From NCBI RefSeq assembly GCF_022606465.1, contig NZ_JALBUF010000004.1:1-64000 (forward strand): 64,000 nt of DNA. Reading direction: 5' to 3'. This DNA is from Sulfoacidibacillus ferrooxidans. GTDB lineage: Bacteria; Bacillota; Bacilli; Alicyclobacillales; SLC66. The position numbers and the translations under genes were made by a program. The notes beneath the pieces were generated by a model. The model did not search any database. It worked only from the letters and a program-made list of their open reading frames with translations, and was not told the origin of the DNA. The stretch's first letter is position 1. Each line of letters starts with the position of its first letter. Of the stretch, positions 36,522 through 46,431 are shown in pieces.

Positions 36522-38321
36522 GTGAAGCAGATGATGTGGCAGAGTGTTCGAACGAAGTTGACCATCGTATATTTACTGCTTATTTTATTTGCGATGGAGT
36601 TAATTGGGGCCTACTTTATTCAATCGTTGAATCGTTATTTTGTTGACAATTATACAAAAACGATTACGCATGAAGCGCAACTTTTGGCTAATGTAGTAGG
36701 ACTTCCTTTATCGTTAGGTCCTGCACATAGCAAACATAACTTGCACAGCATCTTGCAGCCTATTTCAGAGATTTCTGGTGCAACTGTGTACATTCTTGAT
36801 AAGGATGGCATTGTGATTGGAACATCAGGCAATCCTTATATCACAGGTCAAAAGCGAGTTGATCCTGAAGTAACTGGTGCATTATTGGGGTTAAAGACTG
36901 AGGAAATTGCAGTAAATCCTCAAAATGGCCAACGGTATTTGTATCTCGCTGTGCCGATTCGCATTCATAGCAGAATTAAGGGAGCAGTGGAGTTAGTAGC
37001 ACCCATGAATTCGATCTATCACTCGATCTCCCGAGTCATTATTATATTTGCTACTGGTACCCTTCTTGCACTGGTTTTAACTGCAGTGTTAGCAGGAATT
37101 ATTGCTCGAACGATTACAGGTCCCATAACTGCGATTACGAGAACAGCCAGAGCGCTGGCTGGAGGGGATTTTGATCAAGTGGTTGAAATCTACTCGAATG
37201 ATGAAATTGGAGAATTAGGTGCCACTTTTAATATGTTGACACGCCGATTAAAGCAATCTTTGTTGAGTACAGAACAGGAAAAACGGCGATTACAAGCAGT
37301 CATGTCTACCATGAGCGATGGCGTCATTGCTACAAATGGTCATGGCAATATTTTATTGATTAATCCTGCAGCCATGCATTATTTGCAGGTTGATCAATCA
37401 ATTATTGGGAATAAACTATCCGACTTACTGCCTGAAGTATTTACTCGCGAGTCCGCACAGATTGTTGAAGTGCATACAAGGTTTCTAGCCATATCGATTA
37501 TGGCCCTCTATCCGAAAGAACGATCGAATCGCATCGTATCAGAGGAACTAGATGCAGAATTTGAAGAGAAAAATGGACATGTCTATGTGATGAGAGATGT
37601 AACAGAAGAGACGATTCTAGAAGCATCGCGCAAACGATTTGTTGCAGATGTTTCACACGAGTTGAGAACGCCTCTGACAACGATTAAAAGTTATGGAGAA
37701 GCACTTCTTGAAGGAGCAGTTGAGGATGTGGAATTAGCGAAGAACTTCCTGCAAGTGATCAATCGGGAAACCGATCGCATGATTCGGTTAATACGGGATT
37801 TGTTGCAGTTATCGCGTTTTGATTCAGGGTATGAAGTTTTGCGAAAAGAAGTCATTTCCACAGAAGAACTTGTTCAACGTTTGGCAGAACGCTTTGCGTT
37901 AATTGTTTTTCAATCCGAAGTACAGTTCATAACAGAAGTAGAAGAAAATGCATTAGTTCAAGTGGATCGCGATAGGATTGATCAGGTTCTCGATAATATA
38001 GTATCCAATTCTTTAAAGTACACGCCAAAGCATGGGACGATAAGTATACAAGCAGAGGTTGATTCCTATCCTGAACACGTCGTTCTGACGCTAAAAGATA
38101 CGGGATCAGGGATTCCTGCACAAGAACTGCCACATATTTTTGATCGGTTTTATCGGGTAGATAAAGCTCGCTCTCGGCAGTTGGGGGGGACTGGCCTTGG
38201 CCTTTCTATTGCTCGGGAAATTATTCAAGCACATGGTGGAACCATTGATGTGCATAGTGAGTTTGGAAAAGGAACTAGGGTAGTCATCACACTTCCGCGC
38301 TATGAGGGGGATCGTGAGTAG
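36522..38321 (+). CDS. walK: Cell-wall sensor histidine kinase WalK (YycG)
   Basis: WalK senses cell-wall or septum signals and phosphorylates WalR. The 599-aa protein has TM1 (about 13-33), an extracellular PAS-like domain, TM2 (about 171-195), a HAMP (GPITAITRTARALAGGDFDQ), an internal PAS (about 255-335), HisKA with His379 (ADVSHELRTPLTTIKSYGEA) and HATPase_c (DNIVSNSLKYTP; GGTGLGLSIAREI). Start GTG at 36522. yycH begins 2 nt after it. Confidence 0.96.
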   Translation: MKQMMWQSVRTKLTIVYLLLILFAMELIGAYFIQSLNRYFVDNYTKTITHEAQLLANVVGLPLSLGPAHSKHNLHSILQPISEISGATVYILDKDGIVIGTSGNPYITGQKRVDPEVTGALLGLKTEEIAVNPQNGQRYLYLAVPIRIHSRIKGAVELVAPMNSIYHSISRVIIIFATGTLLALVLTAVLAGIIARTITGPITAITRTARALAGGDFDQVVEIYSNDEIGELGATFNMLTRRLKQSLLSTEQEKRRLQAVMSTMSDGVIATNGHGNILLINPAAMHYLQVDQSIIGNKLSDLLPEVFTRESAQIVEVHTRFLAISIMALYPKERSNRIVSEELDAEFEEKNGHVYVMRDVTEETILEASRKRFVADVSHELRTPLTTIKSYGEALLEGAVEDVELAKNFLQVINRETDRMIRLIRDLLQLSRFDSGYEVLRKEVISTEELVQRLAERFALIVFQSEVQFITEVEENALVQVDRDRIDQVLDNIVSNSLKYTPKHGTISIQAEVDSYPEHVVLTLKDTGSGIPAQELPHIFDRFYRVDKARSRQLGGTGLGLSIAREIIQAHGGTIDVHSEFGKGTRVVITLPRYEGDRE

Positions 38322-38323
38322 AT

Positions 38324-39637
38324 ATGAAACCACATCGCCTGAAGGAAAACATAAAAACATTTGCGTTAACCTTACTGGTCATTGTCAGCGTCGTTTTTTC
38401 TGTCATCGTGTGGAATGGAACTCCGACTGACGTCGTGGTAGGGCGATCACATTTCTTCTCAAGTCCCCTATATGGTCATGAGCGATTGGTGAGCGATTTT
38501 GTTAAGCCAAGCGCGATATGGATTTGGACCAATGACAATGAGTTGTTTCGGTTAAGTGGGGAGAGCCAAACCGCACAAGCTATTCTGGAATCACTGCAGC
38601 AGGCACAAGTGCAATTTCAAGGTGTGGTAAATGAAAGCACATTTATCCTGCCGCCTTCTCACGGTCCATATATTGCACTTGATTTTGGACAATTGTTATC
38701 AGATGGTTCTCTGTGGTCCTATGCGCTGCCCACGTTTAATGCAAATGGCGAATCCTTTGCAAGTGGTCTTATTTATTTAACTCCAGGTCCTGGATCAGGC
38801 AAGTGGTCAGTATATTTTCAGACGCAAGAAGGAGTATACCGTATACAATTGACAGGCGTTTCAACAGATTTAGCAAGTGCATTAACGCCAAACGATGAGT
38901 CAGTTCCGTATGCGCAACTGACTTTTGATCATCAGATCGTGAATCTACCCTATGATTCACTAACGATGCGTACACAGACTTGGATTCTTGCTGATCCTTC
39001 ACCCATGCCTATTGTTAATTCATTTTTTAGGGATCCCTCTCTGATTCAAAGCTTATCGATCAATCCCAAGACTTCTGTATATACAGATGGTACACGTGAG
39101 GTTCAACTGATTCGACATTCGTTGGGATTTGAACTGTATTATCAGGCACCTGAGTTCCCTCTGCAGGGATATCATGAGACTTCATACGAGGCGCTTTCTG
39201 AAGCAGTTCCCTTCCTCGATAGTCACGGTGGATTCGTTGGACATGAGGTTTTACAGCAAGTATTGCAATATCCGAAGTTAGGGAAGGTGCAATTGCTGTT
39301 TTGTGAAGAAGATAACGGATGGCCACTTTTTAGTGAGTTAAATCGCATTGCCATCCATTTAACCAATGGGGAAGTTAGCCAAGTACAAAGGTTATTGCCC
39401 TATTTGCAGTCTGAAGTAGCCGAGCAGGAGGTGCACATTCTTTCAGGTGCGCAGCTATTGCAAGTGTTAAAATCACTGCACCTGCAAGATGTACATTCAA
39501 TTACCTTAGGATACGGATCAAAATTAGAGACTCTCAATGAGGTACAATTGGTGCCTGTATATCGGGTAGTCAATGGCACAGATATACTGTATTTCAATGC
39601 ACGAACGGGTAAGTTGTTTCACGGAATGGGGATGTGA
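38324..39637 (+). CDS. yycH: WalK regulator YycH
   Basis: YycH and YycI bind the WalK membrane helices and restrain its activity. This 437-aa protein has one N-terminal membrane helix (LTLLVIVSVVFSVIVW) and a large extracytoplasmic part with no enzyme motif, typical of YycH. The assignment rests on layout and position between walK and yycI. Confidence 0.88.
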   Translation: MKPHRLKENIKTFALTLLVIVSVVFSVIVWNGTPTDVVVGRSHFFSSPLYGHERLVSDFVKPSAIWIWTNDNELFRLSGESQTAQAILESLQQAQVQFQGVVNESTFILPPSHGPYIALDFGQLLSDGSLWSYALPTFNANGESFASGLIYLTPGPGSGKWSVYFQTQEGVYRIQLTGVSTDLASALTPNDESVPYAQLTFDHQIVNLPYDSLTMRTQTWILADPSPMPIVNSFFRDPSLIQSLSINPKTSVYTDGTREVQLIRHSLGFELYYQAPEFPLQGYHETSYEALSEAVPFLDSHGGFVGHEVLQQVLQYPKLGKVQLLFCEEDNGWPLFSELNRIAIHLTNGEVSQVQRLLPYLQSEVAEQEVHILSGAQLLQVLKSLHLQDVHSITLGYGSKLETLNEVQLVPVYRVVNGTDILYFNARTGKLFHGMGM

Positions 39638-39641
39638 CACC

Positions 39642-40502
39642 ATGGACTTTGGAAAAGTTAAAACGCTACTTATTATTGTGTTTTTCGCGCTTAACTTATT
39701 TCTGGTTGACCAGTGGTGGACGTTACAAAATGCAGTGGGGATATATCAGGAACCGTATTCAGATCAATTAGCCAACGTCAGAAGGTCACTGGCTTCTCAT
39801 CATGTCCTAGTGAAGGCTATTGTTCCGTCTGGTGAACCTGCTGTGATGACGTTACTTGCTGCATCTCATATGCATGACACGTTTAAAGCTGTGGCTGCTT
39901 CAGCGCTTCAATTACAACCAAGCCAAGTGATTTCCTATGAAGTGAATGCTCATGAGATCAGGCTTCCATCTGCAGTTTTTATTGAAACTCAATCAGGTGT
40001 TTTGCAACTCGTGTTTAGTACATACGGTAAACCTACCCTGTCAACGCGTTTCCCAATTCTGGATCAACTAAAACGATGGCTTGCTTTGCGAGCGTACCAT
40101 TTTGGTGAGTATAAGTTTATCAGGTGGGAGTATATGTCGGGCCACCAGATAGCAGTATTTGACCAACAAATGGATGGATATTGTATGTTTAACGCCCAAT
40201 TAAAAGTCACACTCATGAATGGAAGGATTCTAGGATATTCCCAAAAATATATATCAGTCATTCCTGTGCAACAGCCGCGTTCTGTGATTAGTGCGGCTAA
40301 TGCATTGCTTGCAGTTTCACTTTTTATGGACAAGGCACAGGTAAACGAGGATAATACAATCCGAAGTGTTGTTTTGGGATATGATTCGCCCATTCAACTG
40401 CCAAAGGTCTGGATCCTGACGCCAGTATGGTGGATACAATCGGATCTCGGGACTTTTCAAGTGAATGCCTTTACGGGTGAAGTGGGAGTTGGAGAAAATT
40501 GA
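39642..40502 (+). CDS. yycI: WalK regulator YycI
   Basis: From the ATG at 39642 (MDFGKVKTLLIIVFFALNLFL) the 286-aa protein has the usual YycI N-terminal helix and an extracytoplasmic domain, and ends WWIQSDLGTFQVNAFTGEVG. The frame is open upstream to 39573 inside yycH, but the family start is at 39642, 5 nt after yycH. It overlaps walJ by 4 nt (TTGA). Confidence 0.88.
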   Translation: MDFGKVKTLLIIVFFALNLFLVDQWWTLQNAVGIYQEPYSDQLANVRRSLASHHVLVKAIVPSGEPAVMTLLAASHMHDTFKAVAASALQLQPSQVISYEVNAHEIRLPSAVFIETQSGVLQLVFSTYGKPTLSTRFPILDQLKRWLALRAYHFGEYKFIRWEYMSGHQIAVFDQQMDGYCMFNAQLKVTLMNGRILGYSQKYISVIPVQQPRSVISAANALLAVSLFMDKAQVNEDNTIRSVVLGYDSPIQLPKVWILTPVWWIQSDLGTFQVNAFTGEVGVGEN

Positions 40503-41344
40503 ATTCAACTGAGCTGCAGTTTAGTATTTTAGCGAGCGGCAGTACAGGGAATGCGGTCTTTGTAAGGTCTGGTTCAACCAATATTTTAATCGATGCCGGT
40601 GTAGGAATTCGTCAACTGCAGGCAGCCTTCTCTGACATAGAGATAGACATGGAGACACTTGATGCAATTATTGTTACACATGAGCACAGCGATCATGTAA
40701 GAGGACTGGCATCGCTTATGCGCAAATGTTCAGTTCCGATCTATACGTCCCAAGGAACGTGGAGTAAGATTGTTCATTTTTGGAAAGACGAAGAACAGGT
40801 AATCGCTCGTATGATACGAGCAGATATACCTTTTTCTTTAGGAGAGTTTGTACTTGAGCCCTTTGCTTTATCTCATGACGCAGAAGAACCACTCGGTTTT
40901 AGTATATATGCCAACGGTAAAAAACTTGTGTTAGCGACCGATCTTGGCTATGCTAGCGATCATATTCGGAGTGTCACTCAAGGTGCACATGCGTATATTT
41001 TAGAGGCTAATCACGATATTGATTTACTGAGAACCGGACCTTATCCATGGCATTTAAAGCGCCGAATTTTAGGCGATAAGGGACATTTATCTAATGATAG
41101 TGCTGGTGATTATTTATGTGATGTGGTTACGGATGACACTGCATCAGTGTATTTGGCACATTTGAGTAAAGAAAATAATCGTCCAACTTTAGCACACAAG
41201 GTGGTTCAGCAATCCATTGCACATCTCCCCGTCGTTGTCGAGCGGGGTCTTAAGTTATGTGTAACCTATCCTGATCGACCAACTCAGCTGGTTACTTCAT
41301 CGGGGCCTGAAAAGCTAGAACAAATGATACAAGATATTACTTAG
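40499..41344 (+). CDS. walJ: MBL-fold hydrolase WalJ (YycJ)
   Basis: WalJ/YycJ is a metallo-beta-lactamase-fold exonuclease-like protein of the wal operon. The 281-aa protein has FSILASGSTGNAVFV, the metal motif THEHSDHVRGL, LSHDAEEPLGFSI, LATDLGY and LSNDSAG. The start is TTG at 40499, overlapping the yycI stop. Last gene of walRKHIJ; htrA has its own promoter. Confidence 0.94.
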   Translation: MNSTELQFSILASGSTGNAVFVRSGSTNILIDAGVGIRQLQAAFSDIEIDMETLDAIIVTHEHSDHVRGLASLMRKCSVPIYTSQGTWSKIVHFWKDEEQVIARMIRADIPFSLGEFVLEPFALSHDAEEPLGFSIYANGKKLVLATDLGYASDHIRSVTQGAHAYILEANHDIDLLRTGPYPWHLKRRILGDKGHLSNDSAGDYLCDVVTDDTASVYLAHLSKENNRPTLAHKVVQQSIAHLPVVVERGLKLCVTYPDRPTQLVTSSGPEKLEQMIQDIT

Positions 41345-41392
41345 TGAACAGCAATGAGCAATCAATGATTATGAACTCGTAATTTTGGTTAG

Positions 41393-41470
41393 TATGTGAC
41401 AATAGCAAGTTAAGGTTATGTGACATCGATAAGAAATGGATTGAGTTGATTTATAGTTAATGGGTATAAT
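41393..41470 (+). promoter_or_regulatory. htrA promoter with upstream direct repeats
   Basis: TTGAGT (41441-41446) and a perfect TATAAT (41465-41470) are 18 nt apart, about 50 nt before htrA. Upstream, TATGTGACA is repeated exactly at 41393-41401 and 41417-41425, 24 bp apart, a possible regulator site. It does not match the WalR consensus TGTWAH-N5-TGTWAH. Confidence 0.65.
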
Positions 41471-41520
41471 TTGTCTCAGCCGGTGTAATTACGCCATTAG
41501 CAGGATGAGGAGGAACCGAA

Positions 41521-42816
41521 ATGGGTTTTTATGATGACGGTCAGTTTCGAAGTGCTAAAAATCGCGGGCCGGGTTCAAGCTCACTACTAAGGTGGATAGC
41601 AGTAGTCGTTGTATCTGCAGTGATTGGATCAGTCACTACGATGGCTGCAGTTCCGATGATGATTGAGGCGAATATCATTGCATCACCCACTGCTGCAAAT
41701 GCCAACCTTGAAAATATGAGTTATCACAACTTGCAACCTGTGACTGTTCAGATCAATGATGCTGTGGTGCAAGCAGTTAAGAAAGTTCGCCCATCTGTTG
41801 TAGGGGTAGTCAATTATCAAATGATGGCGAATGCCGGAAGTACGAGTACATCCTTGCAAGAAGAAGGGGTTGGCTCTGGAGTCATATTTAGCTCCAAAGG
41901 GTATATCGTCACGAATTATCATGTAGTTCAAGGTGCGACAAAGGTCGAAGTGGTAATTCATAAAAAGTACCATGTCTATGCTACGGTGGTGGGGTATGAT
42001 CCGTATACGGATCTCGCCGTGCTAAAAGTCCCATCATCTTATATTCAACCAGGGGATGTTGCTCAGTTTGGAAATTCCGCTACTTTACAAGTTGGCGAGC
42101 CCGCAATTGCTATCGGCAATCCAGCAGGGTTGGACTTTGCAGATACGGTGACCACAGGGGTGATCAGCGCGACACAACGTACCATGCCAGTTATTGATGA
42201 GGCCACTGGCAACGTGATCGGGGAACAGACGGAATTGCAAACAGATGCAGCGATTAATCCAGGAAATAGTGGGGGCCCATTATGTAATATTTTGGGTCAG
42301 GTCATTGGCATTAATAACTCAAAAATTGTTGCGCATGGATTTGAAGGTATGGGTTTTTCGATACCCATCAATGAAGTTCGCACCATAGTCGATCAAATTT
42401 TAGCAACTGGTCATGCGACTCATGCTGCCATTGGGGTTGAAGGCGAATCACTATCAGCTGTGCCATCGGAATATCAACCTAATGTTCCAGTAGATTATGG
42501 TGTCTGGGTTGTTAGCGTAATGAGTGCAAGTGCGAAGGCAAGTGGGTTAGAGCACGGTGATGTCATTATTGCGGTAGATGGTCACAAGGTGACAGGGATC
42601 ACATCATTGCGCTCTATTCTTTGGAAGGATTTTCAACCTGGGCAAGTGGTTACAGTTACTGTATATAGAGATCAGCAAAAAGAAAATTTGAAGATTAAAC
42701 TTGGTGAATTGCCTCCACCGTCCAATACTGCTTCGAGTTCGCCTGCACCAGGGTCTTCTTCAGGAGGAAGTAGTGGCATTAATCCGCTAGATCCATTTGG
42801 CGGAGCGGGTAATTAG
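41521..42816 (+). CDS. htrA: Membrane-anchored serine protease HtrA (DegP/HtrC-like)
   Basis: HtrA proteases degrade misfolded proteins at the membrane surface. The 431-aa protein has an N-terminal helix (about 23-48), a trypsin-like domain with catalytic His134 (TNYHVVQGA), Asp164 (DPYTDLAVLK) and Ser250 (INPGNSGGPL), and one PDZ domain (about 310-395). The C-terminus is Ser/Gly/Pro-rich. Location after walJ is the same as B. subtilis htrC (yycK). Confidence 0.95.
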   Translation: MGFYDDGQFRSAKNRGPGSSSLLRWIAVVVVSAVIGSVTTMAAVPMMIEANIIASPTAANANLENMSYHNLQPVTVQINDAVVQAVKKVRPSVVGVVNYQMMANAGSTSTSLQEEGVGSGVIFSSKGYIVTNYHVVQGATKVEVVIHKKYHVYATVVGYDPYTDLAVLKVPSSYIQPGDVAQFGNSATLQVGEPAIAIGNPAGLDFADTVTTGVISATQRTMPVIDEATGNVIGEQTELQTDAAINPGNSGGPLCNILGQVIGINNSKIVAHGFEGMGFSIPINEVRTIVDQILATGHATHAAIGVEGESLSAVPSEYQPNVPVDYGVWVVSVMSASAKASGLEHGDVIIAVDGHKVTGITSLRSILWKDFQPGQVVTVTVYRDQQKENLKIKLGELPPPSNTASSSPAPGSSSGGSSGINPLDPFGGAGN

Positions 42817-42865
42817 TCTGGCTAGCGCGTTGAATATCTAACAGATGTAGCAAGGGAGAGCTTTT

Positions 42866-43330
42866 GTGCAAATCGTGGTAATTGCTGTTGGAAAACTAAA
42901 AGAAAAGTACTGGAAAGAAGCGCAGGCAGAGTATCTCAAAAGGTTACTCTCCTACGCTTCTTTATCTATGATCGAAGTCGCTGATGAAGCAGATGATATA
43001 GATCCTTCACGTATTCAACAGATAGAGGGTTTGCGAATTCTGTCTAAGCTGAAAGAACGAGATTATGTCATAGCTCTCGATGTGCGCGGAGACACCTATA
43101 GTTCAGAGCAATTTGCAGATCAACTTCAATCGGTATTTTCACATGGGCATGGCCGTTACGTGTTTCTGATTGGAGGTTCACATGGATTTAGTACGGCTGT
43201 TTTAGAGCGCTCACAGATGAAATTTTCTATGTCAAAGCTGACATTCCCACATCAAATGGCACGCATTATTTTACTTGAGCAAATATATCGGAGCTTTCGT
43301 ATTTCTTCTGGTTCTCCGTATCACAAATAA
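42866..43330 (+). CDS. rlmH: 23S rRNA pseudouridine-1915 N3-methyltransferase RlmH
   Basis: RlmH is a SPOUT methyltransferase acting on helix 69 of assembled ribosomes. The 154-aa protein has QIVVIAVGKLKEKYWKEAQAEY, the SAM-loop FLIGGSHGFS and LTFPHQMARIILLEQIYRSFRI (in parts), ending GSPYHK. GTG start behind AGGGAGAG. It follows htrA, the standard place. Confidence 0.96.
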   Translation: MQIVVIAVGKLKEKYWKEAQAEYLKRLLSYASLSMIEVADEADDIDPSRIQQIEGLRILSKLKERDYVIALDVRGDTYSSEQFADQLQSVFSHGHGRYVFLIGGSHGFSTAVLERSQMKFSMSKLTFPHQMARIILLEQIYRSFRISSGSPYHK

Positions 43331-43369
43331 ACGTGATATGATAGGCATGGACTCAAATAGGAAGGGTGT

Positions 43370-44878
43370 ATGTGCGTGAATCATGAAGAGCTCATCCCGC
43401 AGTTTCGATCATATCTTAAGAAGATGGCAGATTATCATAGTGCAATTGCCTTGCTCGAATGGGATGCACGCACGCATATGCCAAAAAACGGAATTGTCGG
43501 AAGGTCGCAAGCGATTGCAACCCTGTCAGGTGAAGCCTTCCGAATGAGCGTGTCAGAGCAGATGGAACAGTTTCTTGATCAATTAGGAAGCCACACAGAA
43601 CAGTTAGACCCCATTACGCTGCGTCTTGTTGAGGAGTCGCAACGGACATTTGATCGCAGTAAAAAAATTCCTCCTGATCGTTATGAGGCATTTGTTGCAT
43701 TAACATCGGAGGCACAATCTGTATGGGAAGTTGCACGAGAAAATAATGATTTTGCTACTTTTGCACCTTTTCTTGAAAGTATTGTGGATATGACCCGTGA
43801 ATTTGTCGATGATTGGGGTTATGAAAATCATCCATATGATACGCTTTTGGACCAGTATGAAGTAGGCATGACTGTCTCGATACTAGATGAGCTATTCTCT
43901 GGGTTGCGCAAGGACACAGTAAGCTTGCTGAATAAAATCGAAGCAAAACCACATATACACACTGAAATTTTAGAACGATTTTATGATCCGGAGAAACAAA
44001 AGGCCTTTAGCGAGTTTATTTTACGCGAGATGGGTTATGATTTTCAGTCAGGTCGTCTGGATGAAACTGCACATCCATTTGCAACAGGTATTGCACCGGG
44101 TGATGTAAGGATTACCACACATTATTATCCACATTTTTTTAATGCAGCGATGTTTGGCTCGATTCATGAAGGTGGTCATGCTCTTTATGAACAGGGGATT
44201 TCTAGCGATTTGATAGGAACTCCTTTGCATATGGGCACTTCTATGGGTATTCATGAGTCACAGTCGCGTTTTTGGGAAAATACGATTGGACGAAGTTATG
44301 AATTCTGGCAATGTTATTATGGAGATTTACAATCCTATTTCCCGGAGTCATTAGGTGATGTAACACTTGATGAATTTTATAGCGCCATTAATGCTGTGCG
44401 TCCATCACTGATTCGCATTGAGGCAGATGAAGTTACGTATAACCTGCATATCATGTTGCGTTATGAAATGGAAAAGGGACTCATTGCAAATACTCTATCT
44501 GTAAAAGATTTGCCAGAACTGTGGCATGAAAGCATGAAGACTAATTTGGGTGTTACTCCACGAAATGATGCTGAAGGCGTATTGCAAGATGTGCATTGGT
44601 CTGGAGGTATGTTTGGATATTTTCCATCCTACGCGTTAGGGAATATCTATGCGGCACAATTTACACAAGCAATTGAGCGAGATTTACCAGATTTTAAGGA
44701 TCGTATCAAACATGGCCGTTTACTAGAGATTAGGGAATGGCTTGGACAAAATATTCATCAGTATGGGAGCCTTTTAAAACCTGCAGAAATCCTTAAGCAG
44801 GCTACGGGTGAAACAATTGATGCTAAACCGTTAGTTTCTTACTTACAACAGAAATTTTCTGGGTTGTATCATTTATAA
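43370..44878 (+). CDS. Metallocarboxypeptidase, peptidase family M32
   Basis: M32 carboxypeptidases (thermostable carboxypeptidase 1/ YpwA type) remove C-terminal residues from peptides in the cytoplasm. The 502-aa length is typical. The zinc motif HEGGH is at 266-270, with HESQSRFWEN supplying the third-ligand region. DVRITTHYYP and the final LKPAEILKQATGE are family features. Start ATG 43370, with a possible GTG at 43376. Monocistronic, ended by a terminator. Confidence 0.94.
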   Translation: MCVNHEELIPQFRSYLKKMADYHSAIALLEWDARTHMPKNGIVGRSQAIATLSGEAFRMSVSEQMEQFLDQLGSHTEQLDPITLRLVEESQRTFDRSKKIPPDRYEAFVALTSEAQSVWEVARENNDFATFAPFLESIVDMTREFVDDWGYENHPYDTLLDQYEVGMTVSILDELFSGLRKDTVSLLNKIEAKPHIHTEILERFYDPEKQKAFSEFILREMGYDFQSGRLDETAHPFATGIAPGDVRITTHYYPHFFNAAMFGSIHEGGHALYEQGISSDLIGTPLHMGTSMGIHESQSRFWENTIGRSYEFWQCYYGDLQSYFPESLGDVTLDEFYSAINAVRPSLIRIEADEVTYNLHIMLRYEMEKGLIANTLSVKDLPELWHESMKTNLGVTPRNDAEGVLQDVHWSGGMFGYFPSYALGNIYAAQFTQAIERDLPDFKDRIKHGRLLEIREWLGQNIHQYGSLLKPAEILKQATGETIDAKPLVSYLQQKFSGLYHL

Positions 44879-44923
44879 GAGCCTGCCCCCTTTTTGAACA
44901 ACCTCTATAAGAAGAGAGAGTAC

Positions 44924-44966
44924 GAGGGAAGCGGGCATGATTAATGCTAGGCTTCCCTCATCTTTT
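44924..44966 (+). terminator. Terminator after the M32 peptidase gene
   Basis: GAGGGAAGC and GCTTCCCTC pair (9 bp) around 18 nt and are followed by ATCTTTTATT. It lies between convergent genes. Confidence 0.75.
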
Positions 44967-44971
44967 ATTGC

Positions 44972-45625
44972 TTAAGGAATGACAGAAGCAAATGTTTCAG
45001 CGATGACCTGATGTCCCCTAGTATTTGGGTGAATGGGAAAGGCAACCCCATTACGGCCTGGCTGGCCCGCGATACCTGTGCTATACCCATCAATGAGTCC
45101 TGCTTGGTTGCCTGCAAACGCAGAGTGGATGGGGGCAATGCTGGCACCTGTAGCCTGTGCAGCAGGAATAACTACGATTTCATTGTACGTACTGATAGCA
45201 GTCTCTGCGAGTGCTGTTCCTGGATAAGGGTTATAAATGGTGCCAACAGCAAGAGGTGCTTTAGTTTGGCGACGAATGTCGAGAAGCATAGCACGATAGG
45301 CGATAACGCTTGCTACTAACGCCTTCTCTATGGCTTGCTTATTGCGTGACAATAAGATGGGTAGATCATCAATGATGTCATCTCCGCCAATAAGCACACA
45401 AATAGTCGTGGCTCGATGTAACCCACCGATCCAAGCATCATTATGGTGAAACGCACTTTGTAAGGCAAACGTCGTCATTCCAGATTGACCAAAATTAAAA
45501 TAGGGAAGAGCAGGATTGTGGTTTTTTTGTGCCGCAAGTGATGCCAGACGAGGTACAAATCCTTGTCCAGGCGGCGCACCGTAACCGGCTGCTATGGAAT
45601 CCCCATATACCGTTAGATGCCTCAT
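44972..45625 (-). CDS. SGNH/GDSL-family hydrolase
   Basis: The roughly 217-aa protein has the SGNH blocks: block I VYGDSIAAGYG with the nucleophile Ser, block III IGGDD, and a C-terminal HPNTRGHQVIAE with the catalytic Asx/His region. The block II glycine is in NFGQSGMTT. These enzymes are esterases or lipases of varied substrates. No signal peptide is seen, so it is probably cytoplasmic. The ATG at 45625 (MRHLTVYGDS) is preferred over 45631. Confidence 0.85.
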   Translation of the reverse strand: MRHLTVYGDSIAAGYGAPPGQGFVPRLASLAAQKNHNPALPYFNFGQSGMTTFALQSAFHHNDAWIGGLHRATTICVLIGGDDIIDDLPILLSRNKQAIEKALVASVIAYRAMLLDIRRQTKAPLAVGTIYNPYPGTALAETAISTYNEIVVIPAAQATGASIAPIHSAFAGNQAGLIDGYSTGIAGQPGRNGVAFPIHPNTRGHQVIAETFASVIP

Positions 45626-45631
45626 AATCAC

Positions 45632-45880
45632 CGATCCTTTTCTATCAATGTCATTGTGTATCCTATTCCTATCGTCTGTAACACGGTCGGGGCAATTGTG
45701 GTTGTACTTTATACGGAGCTAAAAAATTCCACTCGTGCGGAATATAGATGATTATCCGATCTTCTTCAATAGTAAATTTGTATGCCTTTATACCCGATCA
45801 GCCCACACGGATATAACAGTGATGTCATATGGTGTACGGTATAGTCTCACTGTTAACCTTGTATGATCGGAGGATAAAAC
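45632..45880. other. Divergent intergenic region with a 9-bp inverted repeat
   Basis: Between two divergent genes, TAACAGTGA (45814-45822) and TCACTGTTA (45847-45855) form an exact inverted repeat around 24 bp that includes TATAGT (45840-45845), a possible -10 for the rightward gene. An operator is possible. No gene is supported here. Confidence 0.45.
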
Positions 45881-46366
45881 ATGCCAAAAAATGTAAAGCG
45901 TTCAGCAGCACCAAAGCGCCAAGCAAAGTCGCGCAAACCAGCAGCAGCAGCTGATAAAGCGCGTATGACGGCGATTCAATCGCAAACAACAGGGGCAAGC
46001 ACGCCTCCATCGGCTATCAATCCAGCTACTGGTACACCAACAGGTTCACTTGATGCTTTGAAGGACAACATTAAGAGGATGGATAAACACAATCTGTTCG
46101 ACGCATTAAAACGCGTGAAAGAGATGAAACCAGAGCAATGGAAAGATCCAGATGTGGTGCGTGATCTCACACAAAATTTGGCCCAGGATATTGGCGTTAA
46201 AGTAGATCCACGTAGAATTGATGCTTTCATGAATGCGTACTCAGATGTTACAAAAAATGCAGGTGAAAAAGGTCCCAATGTTTCAGTCGAAGAGATTGCA
46301 AAAAAGTATGGTGGAAGCAATGTGGATGAAAAGACCATCAAAGAAATTAAAAAATTTGTAAAGTAA
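45881..46366 (+). CDS. Unknown basic, lysine/alanine-rich protein
   Basis: I do not recognise this 161-aa protein. It has a very basic, Ala/Lys/Arg-rich N-terminus (about 1-28), a Thr/Pro/Gly linker (30-55) and a helical C-terminal domain (NIKRMDKHNLFDALKRVKEM; VSVEEIAKKYGGSN). No signal peptide or membrane helix is seen. ATG follows GGAGG. It is convergent with another unknown gene of similar layout at 46458. A spore-core, coat or nucleoid role would be a guess. Confidence 0.8.
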   Translation: MPKNVKRSAAPKRQAKSRKPAAAADKARMTAIQSQTTGASTPPSAINPATGTPTGSLDALKDNIKRMDKHNLFDALKRVKEMKPEQWKDPDVVRDLTQNLAQDIGVKVDPRRIDAFMNAYSDVTKNAGEKGPNVSVEEIAKKYGGSNVDEKTIKEIKKFVK

Positions 46367-46373
46367 ATGTCAC

Positions 46374-46405
46374 GTCACGCCCATGCGATAGGGGTGTGAC
46401 TTTTT
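46374..46405 (+). terminator. Terminator of the gene at 45881
   Basis: GTCACGCCC pairs with GGGTGTGAC (9 bp, one wobble) followed by TTTTT. Confidence 0.8.
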
Positions 46406-46431
46406 ATGTTCTTATGGCCACTAAGGATCAG

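Noticed and set aside
45011-45319. Plus-strand frames opposite the SGNH hydrolase gene
   Set aside because: They are antisense to a gene with clear catalytic motifs and have no family resemblance.
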